Shown here one piece after another: positions 7,485 to 10,000 of a DNA stretch of 10,000 nucleotides. The notes below the pieces were generated by a model, which saw only the letters and a list, made by a program, of their open reading frames with translations, ran no database searches and was not told where the DNA came from. Position numbers and translations under genes: made by a program. Source of the DNA: Actinidia chinensis (taxonomy: Eukaryota; Streptophyta; Magnoliopsida; Ericales; Actinidiaceae); assembly GCA_009663005.1 (NCBI GenBank), contig CM018904.1, forward strand, positions 10,328,235 through 10,338,234. Direction: 5' to 3'. The first letter of the stretch is position 1. Each line of letters opens with the position of its first letter.

Positions 7485-7592
7485 TGTGTTTGGATTATGG
7501 ATTGGAGAAAATGAAAAAGATCATGGATCTAACATTTTAGATTTAATTATTTTTTAAAAAAAAATTCTACCTAAATCCTTAATCCAAATACA
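7485..7592. mobile_element. MITE-like inverted-repeat element, about 108 bp
   Basis: The 19-base arm tgtgtttggattatggatt (7485-7503) pairs with aatccttaatccaaataca (7574-7592) with two mismatches, enclosing a 70-base AT-rich centre. The GCTGTGTTTGGATT type of terminus is frequent among short non-autonomous DNA elements of plants. The element has no coding capacity. Target duplications are ambiguous: TTA lies close outside both ends, but the true ends may extend a few bases. Superfamily is not assigned. Confidence 0.55.
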
Positions 7593-8489
7593 ATTTTAAG
7601 CTTTTACAAAGGAGAGTACAGGAAAGTAAAGAGTGAAGGGGGGATGGGGAAGTGGTTGCCCACAATGAGGAGTGACATGGACGGTTGTGTCAATTATGGC
7701 GATGGTGGGTGGTTGTATGGATTACAACGATAGTTTGGCAATAATGAGTCAGAGAAGAGGGGGGAAGGGGGAAAGAACATGGGTGGCCCAATTCTAAAAA
7801 ATGCCTCAGGCAATCTGTTTATATGAGGCCTTTTGAATATTAATTATTTTTAAGTCATTTTTATTATTTATTAATTTATTTAGAATTAGCTTTTCTTATA
7901 TTTTAAGATGCAAAATAATTAATTAAACTCGTGTAATTAAGTTTTTAATATATCTTTTTTAATTGATGATATAAGCAATTCACTTGATCTTTCTTATAAG
8001 ATAAATTGTAGATAAAATTTCATAAAAAAATAGTAAAAACTTTGTAAATTTTATGACCTTCAAATTAGTTTATTTCAAAACTCAGTTGGGCTAAACAGGA
8101 ATATTAGACTATAAAAAAATAGTAAAACATTATATAAACTTGAGCAATTATTGTTCTAATAAAGAAAGAGACTCAGTGCTCACATCACCACTTGGTTTGC
8201 AATTTTAAGCTGATCTTTTAAACTTTTACTTAAAGATATGAAAGCAAAATACTTAAAGTCACTTCGTTTAATTTAAAATATTTTAAGTTGCCTTTTTTAA
8301 TAATTTTATTTTTCTAAATAATTGGCCTTTTATATTTTGGTAGGTCTAAAAGTCACGTAATATTAGAACGTCAACTTATAGGTGCCTTCTATCAGTATTA
8401 ATAATACACTCAGTTTTATGTTAATGATAACTAAAAACATAAGTGAAGAAAATGCTATACAAACTTACAAAATTTATTATTTGTTTTAG
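7593..8489. other. Non-coding stretch: G-rich part, then strongly AT-rich part
   Basis: 7630-7790 is purine- and G-rich on the plus strand, with runs at 7638-7643, 7646-7649 and 7759-7771. From about 7800 the sequence becomes extremely AT-rich. A small palindrome, tgcctcaggca, lies near 7802-7812. No open frame of note is present on either strand. Confidence 0.5.
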
Positions 8490-8572
8490 TAACTCATGTG
8501 GCATAAATAAATGAATCTTTAGAATTTAAAATAGAACCCACTCTAGTGATATAATAGGTGCTACATGAGTAA
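8490..8572. repeat. Inverted repeat, possible MITE core
   Basis: taactcatgtggca (8490-8503) pairs with tgctacatgagtaa (8559-8572), 12 of 14 positions complementary, around a 55-base AT-rich centre. Plant MITEs often contain such CATGTGGCA arms facing each other, but no element ends or target duplication could be fixed. Confidence 0.4.
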
Positions 8573-8760
8573 GGAAAGTCTATAAGAGTTGTTTGTTTAT
8601 ATAATATTACTCTTGTAAATGCGTATGTATGTATTAACAAAGTAAGGTCCCCCATTCTTTTTGAGACTTCCCCAAGTTTCGGGCTTTATTTGGTTTTAGT
8701 TTCAAAACTAATTTTGCAAAATATTTTTTCAAAAAATATTTCAGAGAACAAAAATATTTA
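8573..8760. other. AT-rich stretch with a near-perfect hairpin
   Basis: aaatatttttt (8719-8729) and aaaaaatattt (8731-8741) are perfectly complementary around one base. In such AT-rich DNA this can arise by chance. No gene or terminator role is supported. Confidence 0.45.
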
Positions 8761-8970
8761 TTGTTCTTATATATTATTCATTTTTCAATGTTGGTGTTGA
8801 TATTATTTGATGAGGACATGGCTAACATGACGAGATCCAAGAATGGCGATCCAATTCAGTTCCCATTGGCCCAATTACAAAAGCACGTGCCAAGAATTTT
8901 AAAATGCATTCAGTGGGCTGATTCAAGATATTTGGGCTCAAACAAGCAATGTAGGCCATTGATGGTATGA
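8761..8970 (+). other. Short open frame, possibly the end of a retroelement polyprotein
   Basis: The frame is open for 69 codons up to a stop at 8968-8970. Its second half contains DEDMANMTRSKNGDP and a leucine/glutamine-rich stretch. The MTRSK part faintly recalls the TRARAK/TRSKAK motif near the end of many plant Ty3/Gypsy polyproteins, and an LTR begins close downstream. The similarity is only a few residues and no integrase or RNase H motif precedes it, so chance is a fair alternative. Confidence 0.2.
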
Positions 8971-9024
8971 CAAAATATCCAGCCCTTACTAAGCAGGATC
9001 AGTCTCAAGAAAGTCACTAGATAA

Positions 9025-9188
9025 ATGGGGAGCTACTTCTTAAATTGAGGATTCTTGTTGCATAACTTTGGGCTGAAATTATGGGGAGTTAATTCATGCT
9101 TGTCCTTATTAAAATTGAAGTTGTCTTATGAACATAATTTTTGCCTAAAATTAAGGGATAAAGTTAGGTTTGACTTCTTAAATTGAGG
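9025..9188 (+). repeat. Degenerate tandem repeats inside the LTR
   Basis: Three units start at 9025 (atggggag), 9081 (atggggag) and 9153 (aagggata), each followed by a TTAAAATTGA-type block, then CATAA or similar, then a GAAATT/AAAATT ending. The 16-base acttcttaaattgagg is identical at 9035-9050 and 9173-9188. Unit lengths are 56 and 72 bases, so the copies have diverged by indels. Repeated blocks in the U3 part of LTRs often contribute to promoter strength; that role here is inference. Confidence 0.6.
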
Positions 9189-9512
9189 CCAAAGTTTTCT
9201 TAGTTTAAGAATTTACTAAGTGCTGATCTTTGTGGCCTTAGTAAGTATAACTTGTGCTCCTTTCCTTTGAAGTGGGCAGGTTTGTATTTGGTGAGAGTCT
9301 TTCTTTATGTTCTTTGAGACTAATTTGAACTTATCATATTTCTCTGTGGCATTCCTCTTGACTTATTCAATCGAGTATTTCACTCTTGATTGTTGGCGTG
9401 CCCCCTTATACCAAGGTTCACATCTCTTTTATAGGTGTTGGTTCGCGATTTCCAGCTAAACCTGACGTAGAACAAGGGTCCTTAGGCAACATACTTGATC
9501 GGGGTTGTATCA
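9025..9512 (+). mobile_element. LTR of a retrotransposon, 5' border unresolved
   Basis: The right end TATCA at 9508-9512 is followed after three Ts by a tRNA-iMet primer binding site, which fixes this as the 3' edge of a 5' LTR. Within it, TATA-like tctcttttatagg lies around 9425-9435 and a CCTTATA at 9404-9410, either of which could set the transcription start. The left edge is not certain: a TG start such as tgatggtatgac at 8960 would give an LTR of about 550 bp, while 9025 is simply where the internal repeats begin. The partner LTR lies outside the window. LTRs of this kind carry the promoter and polyadenylation signals of the element. Confidence 0.65.
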
Positions 9513-9515
9513 TTT

Positions 9516-9527
9516 TGGTATCAGAGG
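9516..9527 (+). promoter_or_regulatory. Primer binding site for initiator tRNA-Met
   Basis: tggtatcagagg matches TGGTATCAGAGC, the complement of the plant initiator tRNA-Met 3' end, at the first 11 of 12 bases. It lies three bases after the LTR end, the usual spacing for plant LTR retrotransposons. Reverse transcription of the minus strand would start here. Confidence 0.85.
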
Positions 9528-10000
9528 CTTAGGCTCCTACCCATCAGGTTTATCTATCTTTGCTCTTCTTGAATTTCGGTTGATCAATTCTAGGACATTT
9601 GATCAAGTCAAAAAAAGAAAAGAGAAAAAAAAGAAAACGAAGATAAAAAATTGTTATCTTGATTCCATGCATTAATATTTCGAGAGAAAAAAAATTCGAT
9701 AGTAAGGAACTCGTCTTTGGATATTCTTGTCTAAAATACTTTTGTTATTCCAGTCTCTTTGTGATTCATTTTCGTGTGAACCTAAGAATCTCTCTTTGGT
9801 GGTGCTGACGTTACTAGAAATTCTGATTATTGTTTGATTATTTTTGATAAGAACTTCTTGAGAATAACCGTAAAAAGAGGGCAAGAGTGGTATGTACATA
9901 TTGAGGGTTTAAGCCACAATTATGGGTGAAAACACGAGCGTTAAGTGAATTCATTATTCGAGTGAAACACGTCAGGGAGTGCTGTGGAGGTCCTTTTTTT
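9528..10000 (+). mobile_element. Untranslated leader of the LTR retrotransposon (continues beyond the window)
   Basis: This is the start of the internal region, between the primer site and a gag gene that would lie past the window end. No long plus-strand frame begins here. A 28-base uninterrupted purine tract, mostly A, spans 9610-9637. The minus-strand frame at 9899-9672 has no recognisable content. Whether the element is Ty3/Gypsy or Ty1/Copia cannot be decided, since no gag or pol is visible; the LTR-to-primer arrangement is compatible with either. Confidence 0.6.

Noticed and set aside
8719..8741. Perfect 11-bp AT hairpin as a transcription terminator
   Set aside because: It is a chance-prone AT palindrome in plant nuclear DNA, where such terminators are not used, and there is no upstream gene.
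1..10000. CRISPR array, bacterial operon or phage-related system
   Set aside because: No regularly spaced repeats, no dense long frames and no bacterial signals; the contents are typical of a plant nuclear genome.

Overview
The window looks like intergenic nuclear DNA from a flowering plant, probably a eudicot. It is AT-rich, contains no long open frame (the longest is about 110 codons), and carries decayed pieces of typical plant transposons: a tRNA-derived SINE with a poly(A) tail, an RTE-type LINE, an LTR retrotransposon primed by initiator tRNA-Met, and DNA-transposon ends resembling hAT and MITE elements. There are no operons, Shine-Dalgarno sites, CRISPR arrays, rRNA genes or functional tRNA genes. 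I found no convincing intact protein-coding gene and no evidence for a new biological system.

Layout. 1-1300 is AT-rich non-coding DNA with a strictly alternating purine-pyrimidine tract (292-327), short AG/CT repeats, and a sequence at 1306-1321 that resembles a plant transposon end. 1331-1447 holds an old tandem duplication ending in a CT microsatellite. 2101-2322 is the clearest feature: a 188-bp SINE with A and B boxes and a poly(A) tail, flanked by 17-bp target-site duplications with one mismatch. About 3535-5063 is an inactive RTE-type LINE on the minus strand. Its reverse-transcriptase and C-terminal motifs lie in the correct order, but stops, frameshifts, deletions and an 87-bp-period internal duplication break it.

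5345-5700 (minus) holds two short open frames that could be exons joined in phase by an 81-base T-rich intron, behind a CT-rich leader-like stretch. This is the only hint of a host gene, and it is weak. 6695-6796 may be a decayed short LTR plus primer site. 7255-7357 is a G/C-run block resembling a hAT terminus. 7485-7592 is a MITE-like inverted-repeat element, and 8490-8572 a second, weaker inverted repeat. From about 9025 to the window end lies an LTR with internal degenerate repeats, its TATCA end at 9512, a tRNA-iMet primer binding site at 9516-9527, and an untranslated leader running out of the window on the plus strand.

The region therefore reads as successive layers of inserted and decayed elements. 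The SINE keeps nearly identical target duplications and looks younger than the LINE. The LTR element may be more intact, but only its start is visible.
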